Source: Anseranas semipalmata
Taxonomy: Eukaryota > Chordata > Aves > Anseriformes > Anseranatidae
Assembly (NCBI GenBank): GCA_013399115.1
Contig: VXAA01004204.1
Coordinates: 190,933 to 254,932, forward strand
Direction: 5' to 3'
Length of the DNA stretch: 64,000 bases
Shown here: positions 1-9,210 of the stretch, in pieces
Position numbering within the stretch: the stretch's first letter is position 1
Layout of the letters: the number at the start of each line of letters is the position of its first letter
Position numbers and translations under genes: made by a program
The notes under the pieces: model-generated
What the model was told of the DNA's origin: nothing
The model's input: the letters and a program-made list of their open reading frames with translations, nothing else
Database searches by the model: none

Positions 1-2178
1 GCAGTTTGAATTGCCTGACATAGCTCTCTACCGAGAGGTGCTCTAGCTGATTAGGATATATATTCCCAAATATCTCTTGAACTATATGTACCCATGAACA
101 TGTGTATTAAGGCAAGGTATAGCTTATGCTCCTGTTTTTAACAGGCACACCATCCTGCAAATAGTAAGTGCGCATATCTGCTTTGCTCTTCTATTTAGGT
201 TTCTTCTCTTTTGTGGTGGAACACCTCTGAAAAAGGTGTTCTGGTGCAAGACTACTTGAAGGTGCTGAGTCTAAATACTAATTTAGAATTTTTGGGATAA
301 TCCAAAGCATTATTACGTTTGATTGTTCTGCACTCTGCTGCAATAGAAAGTTGCCATGTGTTGCTTAGTGAGTGGAAGAGAAGGGGGATAGAGGGCACCT
401 GATCTGAGACTGGACCTGCAGCATGTGCCTAGGGCAGGGCTGGGATGCAGGAAGCTTGTGCAGCCCCATGGATCTGCTAACTGTAGGCATGCAGGCACTG
501 CACCAAAGGGCAGGTGCTGTCTCAGCACCAGCAGTTTAGGGGGAAAAAAATGCACTATAGGCTTTTTCTGGTAAGAGACCTTTTTTTCCCCCTTTTTCCC
601 CCCTCCTCTAGAGTCTTGTATTGGGACATTATGGAAGCCATTCTTTATAGGCCCTTAAACATGCTGCAGAGGTGACTGGTGGAATCTAAAAGCTGAGACT
701 ATGGTGAGAAGTGCTGGGCTTGCAGTGTGCTCCCTGTTAGGAAGATGGCGTAGATCTCTTGGCGGCACACACTTAACTGAGCAGTAACTTGTTGCTGACT
801 TCATGAAGTAACTCTTATCTGAAAAAAACTGCAATGTAACTTCTGGGTTTTCTTTTGTTTAAATTAAAGCACCTCAAATATGAACCTGAAACAAAATGAA
901 CAGGAAGTTTTTAGGAGTGAACTTGAGAAAGCCTATTCTGAATGTGCAAGGAAAAAAAAAAGGTGTGTGGGGGGGAGGAGAACTGAAAGTGTGCCAAGAA
1001 GCTGTGGACGGGTGAATGGATGAAAACAACCGAGCAGTCTGAAGGAGAGGAAGCTGGGTGTTACGCAGAAACAGACTTCTGAAGTAGGTAATGTTACTGC
1101 AGCGCATGCATGTGCAACGTGCAGCTTGAACCTGGCTCTGCAAGATTCCTGGATGACTACAGGGTTCAGAGTACTGCCATACTGTGGGGTGTCTCAGGGG
1201 GAAAAAAAAAAAAAGAAAAAAAGCCAACCTTTCCTGTTGTTCACTGATGTGGTCACTGAGCATTTATGCTGAAAATTGCCTATGAAAGCCCTACTGCAGA
1301 TGTCTTTAAGTTTGTTGTAACTGTCTTCTTTTTTTTTTTACATGCAAGATTTTAATTGTGTAACTATTGATAACAATAAAACTGCTCTGTGCCAAAGTCA
1401 TTCCACCTTAAACAAAATACTATCTTCCTCTGACTGCATGTTCAGGGTATAAACACAGTGGTTACTTTTCTGGCCAGAGAACCTCTATGGCCATTCATAG
1501 CATTACAACAGTCTCTCCAGATCCTCTAGGTACCTATTAGCAGGCCTTTCTTTTTGATATGGGACAAAAAGATTACAAGTACCTAAAAGAGACAGATATG
1601 GAAAGGCTACAGGCTCCTGAGAGATGCAGTGTTTCTATTGTCCTTTCCACTCTTCAACAGTCACTCCAAAGTCACACTACTGATCAACAAGATTCTCATG
1701 AACAACCCTCTTTTCTTGTGGAAACACCCACTGAAAAGCTCCTTCATTTGGAGAAGAGGAAGACAAACACCTCTAGGGCTCTTGCTGCTCCCTGATATCG
1801 TGCTTTACTGATGAATGCTGATTAGCTGGATGGAAAAGTGGTGTTCTGCTGAGCAAAACAGATGGAGGCAGAAAGAAATATGTGGTTATGTTGCTTTCTT
1901 ATTTCATGATGCTTTTTTTTTCCCCCTGCAAAACCATGCATCTGTAATGTATATCAAAAATATTGTACTTCAAAGAAAATATAGCAAAACATAGCCTGTT
2001 TGGCAGCCACTGAAAATCTGCCTAAAACTGAAATGAGACCTGGAGTAACATCAGAGAAGGTGGAAGTGTTTTGACCCTATACTCCTGAATGCTGGCAGCA
2101 CTTTAAAATGCATGCTGCAGAAATAAGCCCAGTGCTGGGGTGTCTCAGAGCTCTCCAGAAGCAATTTTCTAGTTACAG
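1..2178. other. AT-rich noncoding DNA, no gene recognised
   Basis: No exon, repeat family or RNA gene is recognised here. The open frames present are short, compositionally biased and partly run through A/T tracts: a minus-strand frame at 874-1263 owes its phenylalanine-rich N-terminal part to the A-rich stretch near 1200-1220. A single AATAAA hexamer occurs at 1375-1380, but nothing upstream supports a gene end. A 19-nt stretch at 145-163 is bounded by a good acceptor-like tract and GTAAGT, which shows how easily chance splice-like pairs arise in this DNA. Confidence 0.6.
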
Positions 2179-2208
2179 TGTGTGTGTATTATATATATAT
2201 ATATATAT
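2179..2208. repeat. Compound (TG)n(TA)n microsatellite
   Basis: A short TG run (about 2179-2187) passes directly into an uninterrupted AT dinucleotide run to about 2208. This is an ordinary slippage-prone simple repeat, probably length polymorphic. It lies just upstream of the GC-richer block that starts near 2220. Confidence 0.9.
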
Positions 2209-2559
2209 TTGTTTTTTCCCGTCCCAGAGCTGCTGAGGGCGCAGGGAGGAGTGGGCTCCCAGTGCTGGCATGGGACTGCAGTGCCCTGCTGGGTTATACA
2301 AAGCAAGCCTCAGTGTGAGGTCAGAGAGAGTCAAGTGCACTGATGCAGTACAGTGCTTTTTGTTGTTGTTTTTATTATTATATTTTTCCTTCCAAGTGAC
2401 TTCTTTCTCCCCTTCCTGCTCCCTGCTGTTTTCTATATATTTTTTTTTTGTCCTGGCGGAGCCCCTTTCCTCCTCTGCTCTGACAGCACCGGGGAGGGCG
2501 AGCGGGGCTTTGGCGGGGTCTGGAAATCCAAGAGCGTGTTTCCTTTCCCACTGCTTTCC

Positions 2560-2572
2560 GCTGAGTCAGTGC
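2560..2572. promoter_or_regulatory. MARE / NF-E2-like site
   Basis: GCTGAGTCAGTGC closely resembles the extended Maf recognition element (TGCTGAGTCAGCA), with a perfect AP-1 core TGAGTCA. Small Maf heterodimers (NF-E2, NRF2, BACH) or AP-1 would be the expected binders. The site is seen directly; occupancy is unknown. Confidence 0.4.
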
Positions 2573-2795
2573 AGCACAGGGGTGTTCCTGACAGGCGTGC
2601 GCTGCCTTTATAGCTGGGCTTTTACAGCATGCCTGGGCCGCGCCCAGCTGCCAGATAAACAGAACACTTTGTCTGCTTATGAATTCTGTACTTTGGCCGG
2701 TTTGAGGCATTTTTCAAAGCTGCGCTATTGTCGTTTTTCCCTTTGATGTGCAAAGCTGAGTGTGAGCCGTGTGCTTCTACAGCAGAGAGCCTGGG

Positions 2796-2809
2796 AGATA
2801 ATGTTATCA
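2796..2809. promoter_or_regulatory. Inverted GATA motif pair
   Basis: AGATAA at 2796-2801 faces TTATCA at 2804-2809, separated by two bases, giving two WGATAA sites in inverted orientation. Two more AGATAA sites follow within 70 bases. Closely spaced GATA sites can bind both zinc fingers of GATA factors; that they do so here is inference. Confidence 0.4.
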
Positions 2810-2818
2810 GAGCATTAG

Positions 2819-2830
2819 ATGAATATCCAT
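2819..2830. promoter_or_regulatory. POU-dimer (MORE-like) palindrome
   Basis: ATGAATATCCAT is one base away from the perfect palindrome ATGAATATTCAT, the kind of site bound by dimers of POU-homeodomain factors such as Brn-2. It sits between the inverted GATA pair and the next GATA site. This is a motif match only. Confidence 0.25.
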
Positions 2831-2900
2831 GTAATGCTGTTAATATTCAGATAACGCTGACTTTCAAGAGATAATGAAAGACTTTCAGCTCGGCAATGCT

Positions 2901-5834
2901 GCTGGTAACACGTAGGCTGGGCTAACCCACTTAGAAAAAGGGGGGGATGTGAAATTTCTGACCTTAATTTAAGGTACTTTTTTTTTAACACTTCTTTGTG
3001 TAATTAAGCAGGTAAAAGAGGAGAGGCTCTACATCAGGCAGACCTGTATCACTGCCCACAATGAAGCAAAACAGGTGCAAGCAGGAGGAATTTGGCTAGT
3101 GCTGTTCTGAGAAGGTTTCTTCCTTGCAAACAGAAGCTGAGAAAACTGTGACTAAGAAAGCCTTGGAAAGTGTACATAGTGATGCTGTTGTTCTAACTGT
3201 AGATGGGGAGAGATTATGTGGAAGCTTTTTTCCTCAAAAGGATTGGGGTGGGATGTGTGGGCATCACCCCAAGCAAAAATAGAACCAGCTCCCTAAACTT
3301 TTAGGATAAACTACACAACCTCACGTTCCTTGGGTGGATGCAGCTCTTGAAAAAGAGATGCTTTAAGCCAACAGAGTGGGTAGGTGGAAAAATCAAATTT
3401 AGACAATTTAGAGCTTGTTCTTGGTACCAGGAATGCGGAGCTCTGCAGAAGGATGCCATCTCTGCTCCTGGAAACCGCCTACGCTTCTGGAGGGAGTTTT
3501 CCAACAGATTCCGCTCCCCCCAGCTACGGTATGCTCCATACACTGAAGACAGCCTTCAGTAGTCATCTTTATGGTCTATTAATGTTATTCTTCAGTTCTA
3601 GGTACAATCTGAGAGCTAGGCAAATATTTTCTTCTAAAAATAGAATAGGTATGTTGCTTATCTTTCAATACAAGTGTCAGGAGCAACTGAGGTTAATTGA
3701 AGGGCTAACTGAAACAAGCTTGCACTTATTATCCCAGGATCCTTATTTGGTGACTTAGAAGGCTACTGGTGCCTTTGTAGTTCCCATGTCCTTTGGTACA
3801 TAGGTCAAGGGGCTGAACTGGGGCCCAACCTACAATTTCCTGGGCAGACAGCAGCTAATTCTGAGACACTGGAGTCTCTCAAGTCTTCTGTGATCCTGGA
3901 AAACCTAATCCAGACCTGCAGGATATTATTGTGTTAGCTGCATATGATAGTCTTGGTTAGATTCCTGAGAGGAAAAGGAGATGTTAGGACTATGCAGTCA
4001 GTCTGTAACAGCCATTGCCATTAATAAAGTATTAAAAAGAAGGTTTATAGCCCTGAGGCTATCATCTCAATGATGCATAATCTCAGAAATGTCAAGGTGA
4101 CTTAGGGTGACGTGATGGACCATGGCATCTCTGAACTGCTCTGAAACGTGTGCCATTCAGAATAGCACGTGTCCCAAAATCCACGCAGTCCTTGAACACA
4201 AAGGCTTTGTTGCCTTCTGAATCATAAACACTCTCCTTGGCAAGGGTACAGAGAAGCGGTAGTCCGTATTGTATTTACCTCCTAAAAACTGGGTTTATTT
4301 TTACAGTCTATAGCTTATTTACCTGCAAAATATTTCATACCCTAAATTATTTAATTCCCCACTTCACTGAGATACAAATACTTTTTGCTCATGTTCACAG
4401 TGGGGGAAGCTAAATTAGCTGAAAAATATTGTGGATACATTTGTCACATTGCTGCAGTTTAGTTAAAAGTTCTTGCAATTAACAAGGGTTTGCTTTGTGC
4501 TGTGTCACCTTGCTTCTCTCAGATAATATTATTCTCTTTGTGAGCATAGCTTCTTTTCACACAGCAGGCTAACCACTACCATATTCTTGTTTGTAAACTG
4601 TGTTAAAGCAGCTTTGAGCTCTTCCCTGGGGTCAGTGCACATCAAAGTCAAGCGCTGATGCCAAAACCTTATGCGTAGCTACTCTTTGACAAGGTGTTTT
4701 TTTTCTTCTGCTGGATATTTTGTTGATACAGTCCTACTCGATGATAGAAATCACTGAACATGTGATGGGAGGGGTAGGAAGAAATGAACTTGAATTCATC
4801 AATCAGACTATATCATAATATTGTCAACACAGAGTAGTTCTTCTGAATGTCTTCTTCCATAGGAGCAGGTAGTTGCAAATACTTAGGGAATAGCATTCCT
4901 AGAAGAGACCAGGTGGTGTAGCCACTCCTCCCACCCCCAAGACCTGATGTAATCCATTTTATTTTTATATGGTGTCTTTCAACAACAGGCTTTTATTATT
5001 TGTAGTGTATTTTTTTTAATAATGGGCCAGGCTTCCTGACTAGCAGAACATCTAACTCCCTTGATAATTACCAAAGAGTTTCTCTCAAAATCTCTTCTCT
5101 TAGAGTACATCGTTTACTCAATTGACCTGCTCTGTGCTTGGCATTCGAGGCAGGTTTTCCTGTTATGGCACCAGTTGCCTGTGTAAATTAAAATAGCCTC
5201 TCTGGTATGGCAGTGCAGGTGCAAATCTGTTGGTTCTTGAATGGACCCTTGCTACTTCTGACACTTATGCTAGAGGATTGACACCTAAGTTACTCTTGGA
5301 TCCCAGTGCAGTCTAGGCTGTGCATCCTGAGAATTGCCTTAGCCCACTGCAAGTTATACCATTGAACTGGTTTTGGATAATGCCAGTACAAGTCAGAGCT
5401 CAGTGGTAAAAATCTGGCTTCAGCTGAGTCAGTAGCCAAGCTCTCATTACTTCCAGCAGCCAGGCTTGCAGACCTTACTTTCTAGTCTGTCTTCTGATGC
5501 AGGGCAGATGTGAGCACTTATCTGCCTGTACATTTTGCTTATAAAGCAGCTGACCACGTTAGCTGAGGTAGTGCCATGCCTGAGGCTACAAAGTCCCGGT
5601 GAAAGGCTTTCTCTGTTCAGTCAGGCTTGGTGCTGTCCTAACATGCTCACACAGCTTATTTTTTTCCAGCATGGCACATGAACTGAAAAAAACTTTCATC
5701 TGCTTGGCACATGCCCATGGTATTCACTGTAAACATATCCCTGCGTGACATCTGAACGAGTTATACCAAGTGTGCGTTCCTCAGTCTTTCTCTCTGTGAA
5801 ATGAGGGTAATTCTTTCCTCCTTTTTTTTTTTTT
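2901..5834. other. Noncoding DNA, nothing recognised
   Basis: No repeat family, RNA gene or exon is recognised. Open frames at 3301-3758 overlap on both strands with no splice or start context and no familiar protein. A further MARE-like GCTGAGTCAG lies at about 5423-5432, isolated from other motifs. The stretch ends in a 13-base T run at 5822-5834 abutting the gap. Confidence 0.6.
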
Positions 5835-5860
5835 NNNNNNNNNNNNNNNNNNNNNNNNNN
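5835..5860. other. Assembly gap (26 N)
   Basis: A short N run directly after a poly(T) tract, the usual failure point for sequencing through homopolymers. Any frame crossing it, such as the minus-strand frame 5781-6035, is unreliable. Confidence 0.98.
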
Positions 5861-5956
5861 GATGCTTTGGTTGAAAGGTGTTTAACTGGGGTAAAGTGTT
5901 ACTGCTAGGAATGTACCTCATCTCCTCCAGCTGCTCATGCTGCTGATATACAATAC

Positions 5957-5992
5957 TTTTTTTTTTTTTTCTTCCCCTCCTCCTCCTCTTAG
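5957..5992 (+). other. Strong polypyrimidine tract ending in AG (acceptor-like)
   Basis: A 14-base T run followed by CTTCCCC and repeated TCC triplets ends in TTAG at 5989-5992, an excellent splice-acceptor match. One frame downstream stays open for about 23 codons (5993 to about 6064), but its peptide is not recognised and no convincing donor follows. It may be a decoy acceptor or simple pyrimidine-rich sequence; exon status is not supported. Confidence 0.3.
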
Positions 5993-6393
5993 GCACTACT
6001 CCAGGGACAGAGAACGAGTTTTGACTGGTCTTCATGAAATGATATCCCTGAGTTCATGGCACTGATCACTAGGGTGGTAAAACAGCAGCAATCTCTATTG
6101 TTCTAATGCTTTCCCTAATCCTGGCAACAAAAGTAGCTCTTGCTGATGTCCAGCAACTCTAAACATATTTAATTAACATACAGCAAACCTGAAACTTTCT
6201 TTGTTTAGGAGGATTTCCTAGCAAGGAGCAGAGCTGTTTGTGAAAGATTGTTCAGTTTCTCTAGCTGATAACTTTTTCTCTTTGAGACACTGCTCACTAA
6301 CGTTGAGAATGGTGTCTTTATCTGGATGCTGCCAGTAGTCTATGCTTATCTTCAGCTGTAAACAAAGAGCTGCTTCTGCTTTTTTCTTTTTCC

Positions 6394-6465
6394 TTTTTTT
6401 TTTTTTTTTTTTTTGCCCAGGTAATGTTTGCGCCAAAAAAAAAAAAAAAAAAAATTTCACAGGGN
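6394..6465. repeat. Facing poly(T) and poly(A) tracts
   Basis: Twenty-one T (6394-6414) are followed, after 20 bases, by twenty A (6435-6454), giving a perfect inverted repeat able to form a long A-T stem. An ambiguous base N at 6465 shows that the local consensus is uncertain. Either a real structure-prone locus or a sequencing/assembly artefact of homopolymers would produce this. Confidence 0.85.
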
Positions 6466-8880
6466 AAATCTTCATGAGGGAGGTCAGGGGCTGCAAAAGA
6501 ACTTTGTAAAGTCCCATCAGACAGTATGTTTAGAGGGTATGTACACTAGCTCTAAGTGCCTATCATGTCTAATTAGCTGATTTTAGTTTGTGGCACAGAT
6601 AGCTCCAGGACCCCATATTTCCTATGCATTCTTTTCTCATAAGGGCATTGATGGTAAAGTCAGAGGTCTTGGGGTGGGTAAGGAGGGGGAGGGAAGTTAC
6701 CTTTTACTAAACCAGTTTTCATAAACAGTCCTTTCCAGTCCTTCTCTTTTCCTTTTCTCCCCTAGCCCTGTAGCTGCATTGTGCTGTAGTGAGAGACCTG
6801 TTAGGATTGCAAAGTAGCAGTCCTCTCTTGGCAGGTCCCAGAAGAGCCTGATCAGAGGAGTCATTATCTAGTATCTGCCAGCAGCTCTGGGAAGAAAGAA
6901 ATGGAATTTGGGTCTCCCTGAAGGTGTCTGAATTAAGAGAAATGCAGCCTTCAGGTGCTTATTATGTATAATCATATAGCCAAGGGTTAATTAGCAAAGC
7001 CCGTGTGGTATTTCAGAGGTTTGAGGGAGCTCTTAAAGCTGAGCAAACGAGGCTTTTGGATAGAAATTGAAGTCTTAACAAGTAGTCCTGCAGGGCTTTC
7101 ACAACCCTATGTGACTCTCACTTTCACTGGCTCAGCTTGCTATTTTATAAGCTGTGACGCAGATGTTAAAGCAAGAATAAGGAAGTATTAATGCCTGATA
7201 AGCTCTGCAGCAATTTGCAAAGTTGCCAAGTAATTGAATTTGAAGTAGATTAGAATATTCATGGTCCAAATGCTAGCACGTATACAAGCACATACAATCT
7301 TGTATAAATAGTCATGACAGTAGCTAATTTGTCTCACATTTGGCGTAGGGTGCACATTTGTACATTGTTTCCTCATGAATGCCAAGCTGCTGGCTAGCTC
7401 TAGCAGCATAGAATTTGTTAAAAGAATGAGACTACACAAATCAGAGAAGGAAAATCTTTGTGACAATAATTCACCATGAGGAGTCTGTATGCAACTAGAC
7501 CATAGCTTTTGCCTCTGGTATGCATCAGATTTTTGAGCTATAGCTTGATAACCTTAGAAATCCTGACTAGATCCTTGAAAGCAGCTGTGAAATAAGTCTG
7601 TATAAAAAAAAAAAAAAAAGTACACTTCTGCAGGAAAATACTCCAGCCAGTAGTGGAACTGCTAGGGAAAGGAATTACAAGGCTCTATTTCAGAAAAGGC
7701 TTTTTTGCTTTTGGCTTTTTTTTTTCCTTTGATAATCTTGCCAGAATGTCCTCAGTTCATTTGCCTAGTATAAGACAATTCAAACAGCACCAGGCACTTA
7801 AGTTATCCCTGCCTTGCCTCTAGCTGCTGTTCCAGGATGGTAAAAGTCTCTGAAATTTGCAGCCTTAGGCAGATGTCTTGGATGCCCTGGTGAACTGAGT
7901 CCAATGATTTCCAACAAAAATCCAGAGCTTCTGGGAACTCACTTCCTGCATTCCTATAGTACTGTGGAAGGCTCTAAAGTAAAAAATTACATTTTCAATT
8001 TGCTAAAATATAAGCTTTTTCAAATTCTCATTTGCTTGAGTACCTAAAAAAAATTCTCCTTACTGACAGTATAATGTTTCCAAAGTTAGGAAAAGCTTTA
8101 TTTGTACAATACCAGAAATAAGACTTACACTAATTATATTTTGCTCTTCAGTATCTCCAGTCTCAAACTTCTAACCATCTAGGATCTGATGATGATAACC
8201 TAGTAATTTAGGAAACAAATTATGAGGTCAGACTAGGTTCTAATCAGCAACAAAAATAGTTATTTTTGTTTCACTTCCCATTTGAGATGTGTGTTAAACC
8301 AAATCGGGCTGCAATGTTGGCTCCCTTCAGTAAGCTGCACTTCAGAAAGCCCATCTGAGAGCACATTGTTGGAAGCACAGGGCTGGGCTGTCTTCTGTGC
8401 TGCACTGCTGTATGATCATAGTGGAACCCCAGTGTCGTGGAACTGGGAATCTGGGCAGATGTTCTTTAACAGCTTCTTTGATGTGTAGTATTTATGACAA
8501 GAAAACGTGTTTAAACTTGTGTTCAAATTCAATTGAACTTAGATCATACATTTAAACCCTCGTTGTACTCTGGTTAGTCTCCTTACCTTGTTCAGAGTAG
8601 GGATTATTTCTAAAAGGATTGATGTGAGCAAGGGACTTTTCCCTGACTTTAAGATGTCCTGGACGAGACATTTACCATTATTTTAAACTTTTTTTAAAAC
8701 TGTTTTACCTTGAGAGTGTTAATGGACAGTCAAGATTATTTTTACACTGTCAGTTGTGATCAGCTAAGGATCTTTCTGCTGCCTTCTAATATTAAATAAA
8801 ATAAGGATATATCCAGGACAGAACCAGGGGACAGCTATTTCAAATCATTTGTGTATGAGCAGGATTTAGTTTGAGAAGGA
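6466..8880. other. Noncoding DNA, nothing recognised
   Basis: AT-rich sequence with a 16-base A run (7604-7619) and a few short open frames (such as 7188-7466 minus and 8282-8488 plus) that match nothing familiar and lack splice context. No repeat family is recognised. Confidence 0.6.
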
Positions 8881-8900
8881 TCATTCCTAGTCATTCCTAG
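8881..8900. repeat. Tandem duplication, 10 bp x 2
   Basis: TCATTCCTAG occurs twice in perfect tandem. It is a small duplication of the kind left by replication slippage or end-joining repair. Confidence 0.9.
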
Positions 8901-9168
8901 TGTAAACTCTGCTTTCCTCTAGCTGTTATGACATTACAGCTCTGTTACTTATCCTCAGAATTTGAAACTACAGCCAATTTTACTGTCATAAATCCAACAT
9001 GAGCATATACTTCTTCTTGCTTAGTGAACTGTAAACAGTAGACTATATTAAACAAGAGCGTGATTTCCATCCTTTTTTTCCAAAATTCATTCCAAAGAAT
9101 GCGTAAGTAGATGATAAAGGTAGGTCAAACTGAATTGGTCAGTCATGACAATGTACTTTGCTCTAGGA

Positions 9169-9210
9169 GTGGGCTGTAGGTGTCTGGTGGTGGGCTGTAG
9201 GTGTCTGGTG
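9169..9210. repeat. Perfect tandem duplication, 21 bp x 2
   Basis: A 21-base unit beginning GTGGGCTGTAGG is present twice without a mismatch (9169-9189 and 9190-9210). The identity of the copies implies a recent event or an active variable-number locus. No known element carries this unit as far as can be recognised. Confidence 0.92.

Larger units (their letters stand above)
2440..2900. promoter_or_regulatory. Candidate enhancer/promoter module with GATA cluster and NF-E2-like site
   Basis: Compared with its surroundings this block is GC-richer and CpG-bearing in its left half (2450-2700) and dense in transcription-factor-like motifs. Visible motifs are a MARE/NF-E2-like TGAGTCA core at 2562-2568, a TATA-like CTTTATAG at 2606-2613, a CAGCTG E-box at 2645-2650 two bases from AGATAA at 2653-2658, an inverted GATA pair at 2796-2809, a POU-dimer-like palindrome at 2819-2830, and further AGATAA sites at 2849-2854 and 2869-2874. 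GATA, E-box and NF-E2 sites together are a known combination in erythroid and megakaryocytic enhancers. Function here is inference: motif matches alone are weak evidence, and no gene is seen next to it. It could equally be a conserved element with another role or a chance cluster. Confidence 0.35.

Noticed and set aside
145..163. 19-nt micro-exon between TTTTTAACAG and GTAAGTG.
   Set aside because: Too short, with a weak base before the donor and no partner exon; used as an example of chance splice-like pairs.
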